A stretch of DNA of 15,551 nt from contig DITC01000026.1 of NCBI GenBank assembly GCA_002422685.1, positions 1 to 15,551 of the forward strand, written 5' to 3'. Under the pieces are notes generated by a model, which was not told the DNA's origin, ran no database searches, and saw nothing but the letters and a program-made list of their open reading frames with translations. This document shows positions 7,715 through 15,054 of the stretch, one piece after another; within the stretch, counting starts at the first letter, position 1, and every line of letters starts with the position of its first letter. The position numbers were made by a program, and so were the translations under genes. Origin of the DNA: Thauera sp. UBA6194 (GTDB lineage Bacteria > Pseudomonadota > Gammaproteobacteria > Burkholderiales > Rhodocyclaceae).

Positions 7715-8953
7715 TCAGGCGCGCTGCAGCTGCAGCTTCTCGCCGGTCGCCGCAGCACTGGCGGCGGCGGTGAAGACGACGTCGGTCGAGGAGTTGAGCG
7801 CGGTCTCGGCCGAGTCCTGCACCACACTGATCACGAAGCCGATCGCCACGACCTGCATCGCCACGTCGGCATCGACGCCGAGCAGGCTGGTCGCCATCGG
7901 GATCAGCAGCAGCGAACCACCCGCCACACCGGACGCACCGCAAGCGGCGAGCGCGGACACCACGCTCAGCAGCAGCGCGGTCGCGAAGTCGACCTGGATA
8001 CCGAGGGTGTGCGCCGCAGCAAGCGACATCACCGAGATCGTGATCGCCGCGCCGCCCATGTTGATCGTGGCGCCGAGCGGGATCGAGATCGCGTAGGTGT
8101 CCTCGTGCAGGCCCAGGCGCTTGCACAGCTCCATGTTGATGGGGATGTTGGCGGCCGAGCTGCGGGTGAAGAAGGCGGTCACGCCGCTCTCGCGCAGGCA
8201 GGTGAGCACCAGCGGATACGGGTTGGTGCGCAGCTTCCAGAACACGAACAGCGGATTCACCACCAGGGCGACGAACAACATCGAGCCCACGATCACCATC
8301 AGCAGCTTGCCGTAGCCGAGCAGCGCGTCGAAGCCGGTCTCGCCCAGCGTGGCGGCGACCAGGCCGAAGATGCCGAGCGGGGCGAAGCGGATCACCACAT
8401 GCACGATCGACGACACCGCCGCGGCGAGGTCGTTGACCATCGCACGCGTGCCATCGCTGGCATGACGCAGCGAGACGCCCAGGCCGATCGCCCACGCCAG
8501 GATGCCGATGAAGTTGGCTTCCATCAGCGCGCGCACCGGGTTGGCCACCACGTTGAGCAGCAGGTTCTTGAGCACCACCAGGACGCCGCCCGGGGGATTG
8601 CCGGTGGCAGCCGCGGTGTCGAGCACCAGCGTGGTCGGGAAGGCGAAGCTGGCGACCACCGCCACGAGCGCAGCGGCGAAAGTGCCGAGCAGGTAGAGGA
8701 TCAGCACCGGGCGGATGTGCGTGGGCTGGCCCTTCTTGTGGTTGGCGATCGCTGCCGCCACGAGCACGAAGACCAGGATCGGCGCGACCGCCTTCAGTCC
8801 GGCGATGAACAGGTCACCGAGCAGGGCGACCGATTTGGTGGCGCCCGGCGCGACCAGCGCCAGGGCGATGCCGAGGACCAGACCGATCGCGATCTGGGAG
8901 ATGAGGCTCATGCGCATGATGCGCTGAAAAGCCGTCGGGGTTGTATTGCTCAT
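7715..8953 (-). CDS. sstT: Sodium/serine-threonine symporter SstT
   Basis: Inner-membrane importer of serine and threonine driven by sodium, of the dicarboxylate/amino acid:cation symporter (DAACS) family. Length is 412 residues (E. coli SstT 414). Family motifs are intact: FFTRSSAANIP (261-271), SIPLGATINMGG (290-301) and VQDSAETALNSSTD (378-391). These form the re-entrant hairpins and substrate/sodium sites. The start at 8953 has GAGGAGA about 6 nt upstream. It follows sdaA by 79 bp on the same strand, so the importer is probably co-transcribed with the serine-degrading enzyme and also feeds threonine to Kbl-Tdh. Confidence 0.95.
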   Translation of the reverse strand: MSNTTPTAFQRIMRMSLISQIAIGLVLGIALALVAPGATKSVALLGDLFIAGLKAVAPILVFVLVAAAIANHKKGQPTHIRPVLILYLLGTFAAALVAVVASFAFPTTLVLDTAAATGNPPGGVLVVLKNLLLNVVANPVRALMEANFIGILAWAIGLGVSLRHASDGTRAMVNDLAAAVSSIVHVVIRFAPLGIFGLVAATLGETGFDALLGYGKLLMVIVGSMLFVALVVNPLFVFWKLRTNPYPLVLTCLRESGVTAFFTRSSAANIPINMELCKRLGLHEDTYAISIPLGATINMGGAAITISVMSLAAAHTLGIQVDFATALLLSVVSALAACGASGVAGGSLLLIPMATSLLGVDADVAMQVVAIGFVISVVQDSAETALNSSTDVVFTAAASAAATGEKLQLQRA

Positions 8954-9032
8954 CGAGTGTCTCCTCGTGGAGTGGGATGTTGCAGGTTGATTGCCCTTGT
9001 GGGGCGGAAGCTGGGCGCACCTGGTGACGCGT

Positions 9033-10412
9033 TCAGCACTCGGGGAAGCTGACGGCGAGACCGCCGCGGGAGGTTTCCTTGTATTTGTCGAGCATGTCGC
9101 GGCCGGTGTCGCGCATGGTGCGGATCACCTGGTCGAGCGAGATCGCGTGCGCGCCGTCGCCACGCAGGGCGAGCTGGGCGGCGTTGATGGCCTTGATCGA
9201 GGCCATCGCGTTGCGCTCGATGCACGGCACCTGGACCAGGCCACCGACCGGGTCGCAGGTGAGGCCGAGGTTGTGCTCGAGACCGATCTCGGCGGCGTTC
9301 TCGACCTGCTCGGGCGTGCCGCCGAGCACTTCGGCCAGGCCGGCCGCGGCCATCGCGCACGCCGAGCCGACCTCGCCCTGGCAGCCGACCTCGGCGCCGG
9401 AGATCGAGGCGTTCTTCTTGCACAGCGCACCGACCGCGGCGGCGGCGAGGAGGAAGTTCTCCACGTCGCGCTCGCTGCTGCCGGGCATGAACTTCATGTA
9501 GTAGTGCAGCACCGCCGGGATGATGCCGGCCGCGCCGTTGGTGGGCGCGGTGACCACACGGCCGCCGCCGGCGTTCTCTTCGTTCACCGCGAGCGCGTAC
9601 AGGTTCACCCAGTCGAGCGCGGCCATCGAGTCGCTGATCATGTTGCGTCCGGCGCTGTGCTCGCTGAGCTTGCGATACAGCGCGGGGGCGCGGCGGCGCA
9701 CGTTGAGCCCGCCGGGCAGGATGCCCTCGTGGCCGACGCCGCGGTCGACGCAGGCGCGCATGACGTCCCAGATGCGCTTGAGGGCGGCGCGGGTCTCGTC
9801 CTCGCTGCGCCAGGCCGATTCGTTGGCGAGCATCAACTCGCTGATGCGCAGGCCGTGACGACGGCACTGCTCGAGCAGCTGGACACCGTCGTCGAAGGGA
9901 TAGGGCACCTCCACCAGCGTCTCCGCCGATTCGCCCGACTGCGCCTGCGCCTCGTCGATGACGAAACCGCCGCCCACCGAGTAATAGGTGTTCTCGTACA
10001 GCACGGCGTCGTCACCATGGGCGATGAGCCTCATCGCGTTGGGATGGTAAGGCAGGCTCACCGGCAGCAGGCGCATGTCGCGCGCCCAGTCGAAAGGCAC
10101 GACCACGCCGCCCGGCAGCGGCAGCTCGCCGTCGATGCGCACCGCGTCCACCGCCGCGACGAGGAAATCCGGATCGACATCGTCCGGGCGCGCGCCCATC
10201 AGGCCGGCGATCACCGCACGGTCGGTGGCGTGACCCACGCCGGTCGCCGACAGCGAGCCGTAGAGCTTGACCTCGATACGCCGCACCGCGTCCAGCGGGG
10301 TGCGCTGCTGCAGCGCGACGACGAACTCGTGCGCCGCACGCATCGGCCCCACGGTGTGCGAGCTGGAGGGACCGACGCCGATCTTGAAGAGGTCGAGAAC
10401 GCTGATGGACAT
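9033..10412 (-). CDS. sdaA: L-serine ammonia-lyase, iron-sulfur, single-chain
   Basis: Cytosolic [4Fe-4S] enzyme that deaminates L-serine to pyruvate and ammonia. Length is 459 residues, with the beta domain first (KIGVGPSSSHTVGPM, 10-24) and the alpha domain from about residue 190. Likely cluster ligands are Cys344 (EVGCQGE), Cys386 (LTCDPVGG) and Cys397 (VPCIER). They match Cys343, 385 and 396 of the Legionella type 2 enzyme after a one-residue offset. The protein ends in Cys459; in Legionella the terminal Cys458 inserts into the active site and ligates the cluster ('tail-in-mouth'), and the same is expected here. AGGAG lies 7 nt before the ATG. First gene of sdaA-sstT, divergent from a LysR regulator. 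The symbol could equally be sdaB; the family is certain. Confidence 0.96.
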   Translation of the reverse strand: MSISVLDLFKIGVGPSSSHTVGPMRAAHEFVVALQQRTPLDAVRRIEVKLYGSLSATGVGHATDRAVIAGLMGARPDDVDPDFLVAAVDAVRIDGELPLPGGVVVPFDWARDMRLLPVSLPYHPNAMRLIAHGDDAVLYENTYYSVGGGFVIDEAQAQSGESAETLVEVPYPFDDGVQLLEQCRRHGLRISELMLANESAWRSEDETRAALKRIWDVMRACVDRGVGHEGILPGGLNVRRRAPALYRKLSEHSAGRNMISDSMAALDWVNLYALAVNEENAGGGRVVTAPTNGAAGIIPAVLHYYMKFMPGSSERDVENFLLAAAAVGALCKKNASISGAEVGCQGEVGSACAMAAAGLAEVLGGTPEQVENAAEIGLEHNLGLTCDPVGGLVQVPCIERNAMASIKAINAAQLALRGDGAHAISLDQVIRTMRDTGRDMLDKYKETSRGGLAVSFPEC

Positions 10413-10554
10413 GGTGAGGCTCCTGTCGAGAAAGGGTCTTGCTTTAATTCAGCTAAGCATGAAAATACTTATCGCTGCATGACCCGCATTTTCACTGGCC
10501 GATTTCGTCGCGTCGATCGATAGTTTTTTATCTTCACTTTAGAACACTTAAACC
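10413..10554. promoter_or_regulatory. Divergent sdaA / LysR control region
   Basis: This 142-bp gap is AT-richer than its surroundings and must hold both divergent promoters. Candidate regulator sites are an imperfect dyad TTCA-N8-TGAA at 10448-10463, of the T-N11-A style used by LysR proteins, and two CACTT direct repeats 10 bp apart (10535-10539 and 10545-10549) close to the LysR start. Promoter boxes could not be assigned with confidence. The LysR ATG at 10555 lacks a clear Shine-Dalgarno. Confidence 0.45.
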
Positions 10555-11496
10555 ATGCAGCCGAACACCCCTTCCCAGGTGCACACCCGGCTGCGCGTTT
10601 TCCTCGCCGCCGCCCGCCACCTGTCCTTCACCCGCGCGGGCGAAGAACTGCACATCACCACCGGCGCAGTCAGCCAGCAGATCAAGCTGCTCGAGGACTG
10701 GCTCGGTCAGCGCCTGTTCCGCCGCCTGCCGCGCCGGCTCGAGCTCACCGACGCCGGCAACCGCCTGCTCGCCGCGGTCGATCCGGCGTACGCCGCGGTG
10801 GAGCTCGCGATCGGCCGCCTGCGCGGCGGCGCGCTCAGCGGCGTGGTGCGCGTGCGTACCCTGCCGTCCTTCCTCGCCACCTGGCTGGTACCGCGGCTGC
10901 CGCGGCTGATGGAACGCTTTCCGCAGATCGAGCTGCAGGTGGTGGCCGAGGACAGCACCTATTCGCTGCGCGATGGCGAGTTCGACCTCGCCATCGACCT
11001 CAACGACGGCACCTATCCCGGCTTTCAGAGCACGGTACTGCTGGAAGAAGAAATCTTCCCAGTGTGTTCGCCGCGCCTGCTCGAGGGCCGCCCGGCGCTG
11101 GAGACGCCCGACGACCTGCGCCACTACCCGCTGCTGCACGACATGACCGCCTGGCGCGGCAGCCCGCCTTACGCCGAGTGGGAGCGCTACCTCAAGGCCA
11201 TCGGCGCGCCCCAGGTCGAGGTGCGGCGCGGCTACATGTTCAACCGCAACCACATCACCATGCAGTGCGCGATCGCCGGCATGGGGGTGGCGATCGCGCG
11301 CCGCAGGCTGATCACCGACGAGCTCGACAGCGGCCGGCTGGTGGCGCCCTTCGCGCACACGGTGGCCACCGGCAAGCGCTACTGCCTGGTGTACTCGGCC
11401 GGCGCGCTCGCCGACCCGCGCGTGGCCACGGTACATGACTGGATCGTCGGCGAGGCGCACGGCGTCAGCCAATCATGTGACCCGGCAGCCAGGTGA
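10555..11496 (+). CDS. LysR-family regulator, GcvA-like
   Basis: DNA-binding regulator of 313 residues. The N-terminal winged helix (about 11-70) has the GcvA-type pattern RVFLAAARHLSFTRAGEEL, ITTGAVSQQIKLLEDWLG and LTDAG. A LysR effector-binding domain follows from about residue 97 (GVVRVRTLPSFLATWLVP). It diverges from sdaA-sstT, the usual position of a LysR protein relative to its target, so control of serine uptake and degradation is the best guess. Its last 32 bases overlap the 3' end of dctM on the opposite strand. No strong ribosome-binding site precedes the ATG at 10555, and an alternative start further in would cut into the DNA-binding domain. The effector is unknown; serine, threonine or glycine would fit the context. 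Confidence 0.9.
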   Translation: MQPNTPSQVHTRLRVFLAAARHLSFTRAGEELHITTGAVSQQIKLLEDWLGQRLFRRLPRRLELTDAGNRLLAAVDPAYAAVELAIGRLRGGALSGVVRVRTLPSFLATWLVPRLPRLMERFPQIELQVVAEDSTYSLRDGEFDLAIDLNDGTYPGFQSTVLLEEEIFPVCSPRLLEGRPALETPDDLRHYPLLHDMTAWRGSPPYAEWERYLKAIGAPQVEVRRGYMFNRNHITMQCAIAGMGVAIARRRLITDELDSGRLVAPFAHTVATGKRYCLVYSAGALADPRVATVHDWIVGEAHGVSQSCDPAAR

Positions 11497-12763
11497 CCAG
11501 CCCCGGGAAGGTGTAGAGCAGGATCAGCGCCAGCACCATGAGCAGGAAGTAGGGCATCGCATACACCGCGATCGTGGTGATCTGCTTGCCCGACAGCGCC
11601 TGCAGCACGAACAGGTTGAAACCCACCGGCGGCGTGATCTGCGCCATCTCGACGACCACGATCACGAACACGCCGAACCAGAGCGGATCGATGCCCGCAG
11701 CCTGGATGGTCGGCAGCAGCACCGCCATGGTCAGCACGATGATCGAGATGCCGTCCAGGAAGCAGCCGAGCAGCACGAAGAAGATCGCGAGCGCAAACAG
11801 CAGCATGCCGGGCGTGAGGTTGAGCGTGCCGATCCATTCGGCCAGATGGCGCGGCAGACCGATGTAGCCCATCGCCAGGGTCAGGAAGGCCGAGCCGCCC
11901 AGGATGAGCGCGATCATGCAGTACAGGCGGGTGGCGCCCATCAGGCCCGAGATGAAGCTCTCGCGCGTGAGCGACTTCTGCGCCGCGGCGATGATCAGGC
12001 TGCCGATCACGCCGATGGCCGCGGCCTCGGTGGCGGTGGCGATGCCGGAGTAGATCGAGCCCAGCACGCCGGCGATCAGCAGCACCACCGGGATCAGGTT
12101 CTTCGACGCGGCGAGCTTGCCCATGAAGCTGGTCTTGAGGTCGGCGGCCGGGATGCGGTCGCGGTGCAGCAGCGACCAGATCACCACCCAGCCCATGAAC
12201 AGCGACGCGAGCAGGATGCCGGGCAGCACGCCGCCGATGAAGAGCTTGGAGATCGACACGTCGGCGGCCACGCCGTACACGATCATGATGATCGAGGGCG
12301 GGATCAGCAGGCCGAGCGTGCCGGCGCCGGCCAGAGTGCCGAGCACCATGGACTCCGGATAGCCGCGGCGGCTGAGCTCGGGCATCGCGATCTTGCCGAT
12401 GGTGGCGCAGGTCGCCGCCGACGAACCCGAGACCGCCGCAAACAGCGTGCAGCCGATCACGTTGGTGTGCAGCAGGCGGCCGGGCAGGCGCTCGAGCCAG
12501 GGCGACAGGCCCTTGAACATCTCCTGCGACAGCCGGGTGCGGAACAGGATCTCGCCCATCCACAGAAAGAGCGGCAGCGCGGTCAGGGTCCAGCTCGAGC
12601 CGTGGCTCCAGATCGCCACGGCCATGCCGTCGCCGGGGGGGCGCGTGGTGAAGCCGAGCATGCCGAGGATGCCGATGGCCATCAGCGCGAGGCCGATCCA
12701 CAGGCCGCCGGCGAGCAGCAGCACCATCAGACCGACGAGAACGAGTGCAGCGGTGAGTTCCAT
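11465..12763 (-). CDS. dctM: TRAP transporter large permease DctM
   Basis: Large membrane subunit (about 12 or more helices, DctM/SiaM family) that performs sodium-coupled import of the ligand delivered by DctP. Length is 432 residues. Conserved stretches are AAVSGSSAATCATIGKIAMP (109-128), the first sodium-site/re-entrant motif, GLLIPPSIIMIVYG, and EMAQITPPVGFN (372-383), the second re-entrant motif. The start at 12763 has AAGGGG 5 nt upstream, only 9 bp after the dctQ stop, so the two are one operon. The stop at 11465 lies inside the convergent LysR gene, and no terminator hairpin was seen at that junction. The substrate is inferred from the neighbours (5-oxoproline). Confidence 0.95.
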   Translation of the reverse strand: MELTAALVLVGLMVLLLAGGLWIGLALMAIGILGMLGFTTRPPGDGMAVAIWSHGSSWTLTALPLFLWMGEILFRTRLSQEMFKGLSPWLERLPGRLLHTNVIGCTLFAAVSGSSAATCATIGKIAMPELSRRGYPESMVLGTLAGAGTLGLLIPPSIIMIVYGVAADVSISKLFIGGVLPGILLASLFMGWVVIWSLLHRDRIPAADLKTSFMGKLAASKNLIPVVLLIAGVLGSIYSGIATATEAAAIGVIGSLIIAAAQKSLTRESFISGLMGATRLYCMIALILGGSAFLTLAMGYIGLPRHLAEWIGTLNLTPGMLLFALAIFFVLLGCFLDGISIIVLTMAVLLPTIQAAGIDPLWFGVFVIVVVEMAQITPPVGFNLFVLQALSGKQITTIAVYAMPYFLLMVLALILLYTFPGLVTWLPGHMIG

Positions 12764-12772
12764 GATGGCCCC

Positions 12773-13294
12773 TTATTCCATGTGCGCCATTTCTTCGGCG
12801 TCGGCCTTGGCCAGGCGCTGCGGCTCGCGGCCGAGGCTGACCTGGATGAAGTCGTCGAGCACGGCGATCAGCAGGATCACCGAGCCGATCGCCATCGACA
12901 GCTGCGGAATCCACAGCGGCGTGGCGTCGATGCCCTGCGAGATCTCGTCGAATTCGTGCGACTGCCACACCAGGCGCACCGCGTACCAGGCGAGGATGGA
13001 GGCCACCACCAGACCGGCTCCGTGCGCGACCCATTCCGCAATGCGGCGCATGCGCGGCCCGAGGCGTTCGATCACCAGGCTCACGCGGATGTGCTCGCCG
13101 TGCTTGAAGGTGTAGGCCAGCGCCAGAAAGCCGCAGGCCGCCATCGCGTAGCCGGCATAGTCGTCGGTGCCGGGCAGGTAGATGTCGAATGGCCGCGTGA
13201 ACACGCCGGCCGAGACCATCACCAGGGTGACGACCATGCCGACCGCGGCGAGGCCGCCGGACAGGCGGTACAGCGAATCGAGGAACGCTCTCAT
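12773..13294 (-). CDS. dctQ: TRAP transporter small permease DctQ
   Basis: Small membrane subunit with four predicted helices that pairs with DctM. Length is 173 residues. Helices fall at about residues 9-31, 45-63, 86-108 and 129-150. The segment between helices 2 and 3 (FKHGEHIRVSLVIERLGPRMRR) and the TPLWIPQLSMAIGSVILL stretch are typical of DctQ. The ATG at 13294 follows AGGAG by 8 nt. A stable hairpin lies between it and dctP. Confidence 0.92.
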   Translation of the reverse strand: MRAFLDSLYRLSGGLAAVGMVVTLVMVSAGVFTRPFDIYLPGTDDYAGYAMAACGFLALAYTFKHGEHIRVSLVIERLGPRMRRIAEWVAHGAGLVVASILAWYAVRLVWQSHEFDEISQGIDATPLWIPQLSMAIGSVILLIAVLDDFIQVSLGREPQRLAKADAEEMAHME

Positions 13295-13316
13295 GGGCGA
13301 ACTCCTGAACGGTGAA

Positions 13317-13336
13317 GGCCCCGCCGCAGCGGGGCC
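13317..13336 (-). promoter_or_regulatory. Hairpin between dctP and dctQ
   Basis: A perfect 8-bp GC stem, GGCCCCGC (13317-13324) and GCGGGGCC (13329-13336), closes a CGCA tetraloop. It lies 14 bp after the dctP stop. On the minus strand no T-run follows, so it is not a simple terminator. A processing or stability element that keeps dctP mRNA more abundant than dctQM is the likely role, because binding proteins are needed in excess over the permease. Confidence 0.7.
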
Positions 13337-13350
13337 GATGCATTAGCCGA

Positions 13351-14340
13351 TTACTTCAGCTTGCGGTAGGCGTCGAGGATGGCCTGGCCGTCGGGGCCGG
13401 CCTTCTCGACCCACTCGGCGGTCATCTTCTCGCCGACCTTGAGCAGTTCGGCCTGCAGCGCCGCCGGCGCGGGCTGGACCTTCATGCCGTTGGTCTTGAG
13501 CTGGTCGATGTACCAGGCGGTCTTCTCCTCCGACACCTTCCAGCCGCGCTCCTCGGCGGCCGCGGCGGCCTTGAGCAGGGCGTCGCGCGACGGCTGGTCG
13601 AGCGCGTCGAAGGCCTTCTTGGACACGAACACGATGTTCTTCGGCAGCCAGGCCTGGATGTCGTAGTAGTGGCTCAGCTGCTCCCAGCTCTTGGTGTCGT
13701 AGCCGGTGGCCGAGGACGTCAGGTTGGCCGACACCACGCCGGTCGACAGCGCCTGGGTGAGGTCGGCGGCCTGCACGGTCACCGGCTGGCCGCCCATCAG
13801 CTCGATCATGCGCGCCACGGTCGGGCTGTAGGAGCGGATCTTCATGCCCTTGAGGTCGCCGATGGTGTTGAGCTCGGTCTTGGAATACAGGCCCTGCGGC
13901 GGCCAGGCCACCGAGTACAGCACCATCAGGCCGTTCTTCGCCAGGCGCGCTTCCACCGCCGCCTTCGAGGCCTGCCACAGCTTCTTCGAATCCTCGTAGC
14001 CGGTAGCCAGGAAGGGCACGGTGTCGAGCGCGTAGAGCGCGTCCTCGTTGGCCAGCCCGGAGATGATCAGCTCGCCGATCTGCGCCTGGCCGGCCTGCAC
14101 CGCGCGCTTGATCTCATTGGCCTTGAACAGCGAGCCGTTGGGATGGACGGTGATCTTGAGCTTGCCCCCGGTGGCCGCGTCGACCTCCTTGGCGAACTGC
14201 TGGATGTTCTCGGTGTGGAAGTTGCTGGCTGGATAGGGCGTGGGCATGTCCCACGCGGTCTGGGCGTGGGCGGTGGCAGCAATGCCGAAGCCGAGCAGGG
14301 AACCGGTGATCGCCTTGAGGAGGGAGTGCGGGAAGGTCAT
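13351..14340 (-). CDS. dctP: TRAP transporter substrate-binding protein DctP
   Basis: Periplasmic solute receptor of 329 residues. A signal peptide (LLKAITGSLLGFGIAATAHA) is cut after Ala26. The DctP fold is evident from PYPASNFHTENIQQFAKEV, GELIISGL, and GDLKGMKIRSYSP with Arg169, the likely ligand-carboxylate residue, followed by GGQPVTV and DLTQALSTGVV. The start has AGGAG 8 nt upstream. First gene of dctPQM, with a consensus-like promoter at 14429-14458. The pyroglutamate-binding DctP subfamily is known from Bordetella pertussis DctP6 and DctP7. The neighbouring pxpB suggests that ligand here, but the sequence alone does not settle it. Confidence 0.94.
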   Translation of the reverse strand: MTFPHSLLKAITGSLLGFGIAATAHAQTAWDMPTPYPASNFHTENIQQFAKEVDAATGGKLKITVHPNGSLFKANEIKRAVQAGQAQIGELIISGLANEDALYALDTVPFLATGYEDSKKLWQASKAAVEARLAKNGLMVLYSVAWPPQGLYSKTELNTIGDLKGMKIRSYSPTVARMIELMGGQPVTVQAADLTQALSTGVVSANLTSSATGYDTKSWEQLSHYYDIQAWLPKNIVFVSKKAFDALDQPSRDALLKAAAAAEERGWKVSEEKTAWYIDQLKTNGMKVQPAPAALQAELLKVGEKMTAEWVEKAGPDGQAILDAYRKLK

Positions 14341-14428
14341 GGCGTGTGCTCCTGGATGAAGGAGGGCAAGAGGCCCGGAACGCGGATTGGAGGGCGGCGA
14401 CCGGTCTGCGATAAGTCACCGTTATTGC

Positions 14429-14458
14429 ACGATAGAGATTTCGTAGGTATCTTGTCAA
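14429..14458 (-). promoter_or_regulatory. Sigma-70-type promoter of dctPQM
   Basis: On the minus strand a perfect -35 box TTGACA (14458-14453) is followed after 18 bp by TATCGT (14434-14429), a fair -10 box. Transcription would begin near 14422, leaving an untranslated leader of about 80 nt before dctP. The element directly adjoins a palindrome. Confidence 0.65.
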
Positions 14459-14459
14459 C

Positions 14460-14475
14460 AAAACGTACACGTTTT
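14460..14475. promoter_or_regulatory. Palindromic operator candidate between dctP and the MarR-like regulator
   Basis: AAAACGT-AC-ACGTTTT is a 7+7-bp inverted repeat with a 2-bp spacer, lying one base upstream of the dctP -35 box and 47 bp before the regulator start. Its size and symmetry suit a dimeric winged-helix protein, most simply the adjacent MarR-like product, which could then control both directions. Confidence 0.65.
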
Positions 14476-14477
14476 TT

Positions 14478-14497
14478 CTTCAAAACCTCTTCAAAAC
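14478..14497. repeat. Two CTTCAAAAC direct repeats, 11 bp apart
   Basis: CTTCAAAAC occurs at 14478-14486 and again at 14489-14497. The period of 11 bp is one helical turn, so both copies face the same side of the DNA. They lie between the palindrome and the ribosome-binding site of the MarR-like gene. They may be a second binding site or chance in an AT-rich stretch. Confidence 0.55.
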
Positions 14498-14522
14498 GCT
14501 TTCTACCCCCCAGGAGACCGCC

Positions 14523-15032
14523 GTGAGCGAAGCCAACCGCATCGTGTCCTCCCAGCATCTGGTGTCGCCGAAGTCACCGGAGCTGTCCGAGATGGAGTTC
14601 GGCCTGATCATCGCCTGGCACGCCTTCGCGCGCTGGATGATGCGCTGCATGACCGCCGCCGGCGTCAAGGACATGACGCCGATCGACGTGCTGGTGCTGC
14701 ACCACGTCGCCCACCGCGACCTCGAGAAGCGCCTGGCCGACATCTGCTTCGTGCTCAACGTCGAGGACACCCATGTCGTCTCCTATTCGCTGCGCAAGCT
14801 CGCCGGCCTCGGCCTGGTGCACAGCGTCAAGCGCGGCAAGGAGGCGTTCTTCTCGGTCACCGACACCGGACGCGAGGCCTGCATGGCCTACCGCGACGTG
14901 CGCGAGTCCTGCCTGATGCCGGGCTTTACCGGCAGCGCCGAGGACAACGCCCGCATCGGCGAACTCGCCCAGCTGCTGCGCACGCTGTCCGGTCGTTACG
15001 ACCAGGCCGCGCGTGCGGCCTCCACCTCGTAG
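14523..15032 (+). CDS. MarR-like winged-helix transcriptional regulator
   Basis: A 169-residue regulator resembling the predicted MarR-type HTH group (COG5631-like). A helical N-terminus (residues 23-46, MEFGLIIAWHAFARWMMRCM) leads into the winged helix: TPIDVLVLHHVAHRD (52-66), KRLADICFVLN (69-79) and the probable recognition helix DTHVVSYSLRKLAGLGLV (82-99). The wing is KRGKEAFFSVTDTGREAC (103-120). The GTG start at 14523 has AGGAG 6 nt upstream. It diverges from dctPQM and runs 22 bp ahead of pxpB, so it probably senses 5-oxoproline or a related metabolite and controls both units. The effector is unknown. Confidence 0.88.
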   Translation: MSEANRIVSSQHLVSPKSPELSEMEFGLIIAWHAFARWMMRCMTAAGVKDMTPIDVLVLHHVAHRDLEKRLADICFVLNVEDTHVVSYSLRKLAGLGLVHSVKRGKEAFFSVTDTGREACMAYRDVRESCLMPGFTGSAEDNARIGELAQLLRTLSGRYDQAARAASTS

Positions 15033-15054
15033 TCATAGGCAAGGGAGTCCTCCC

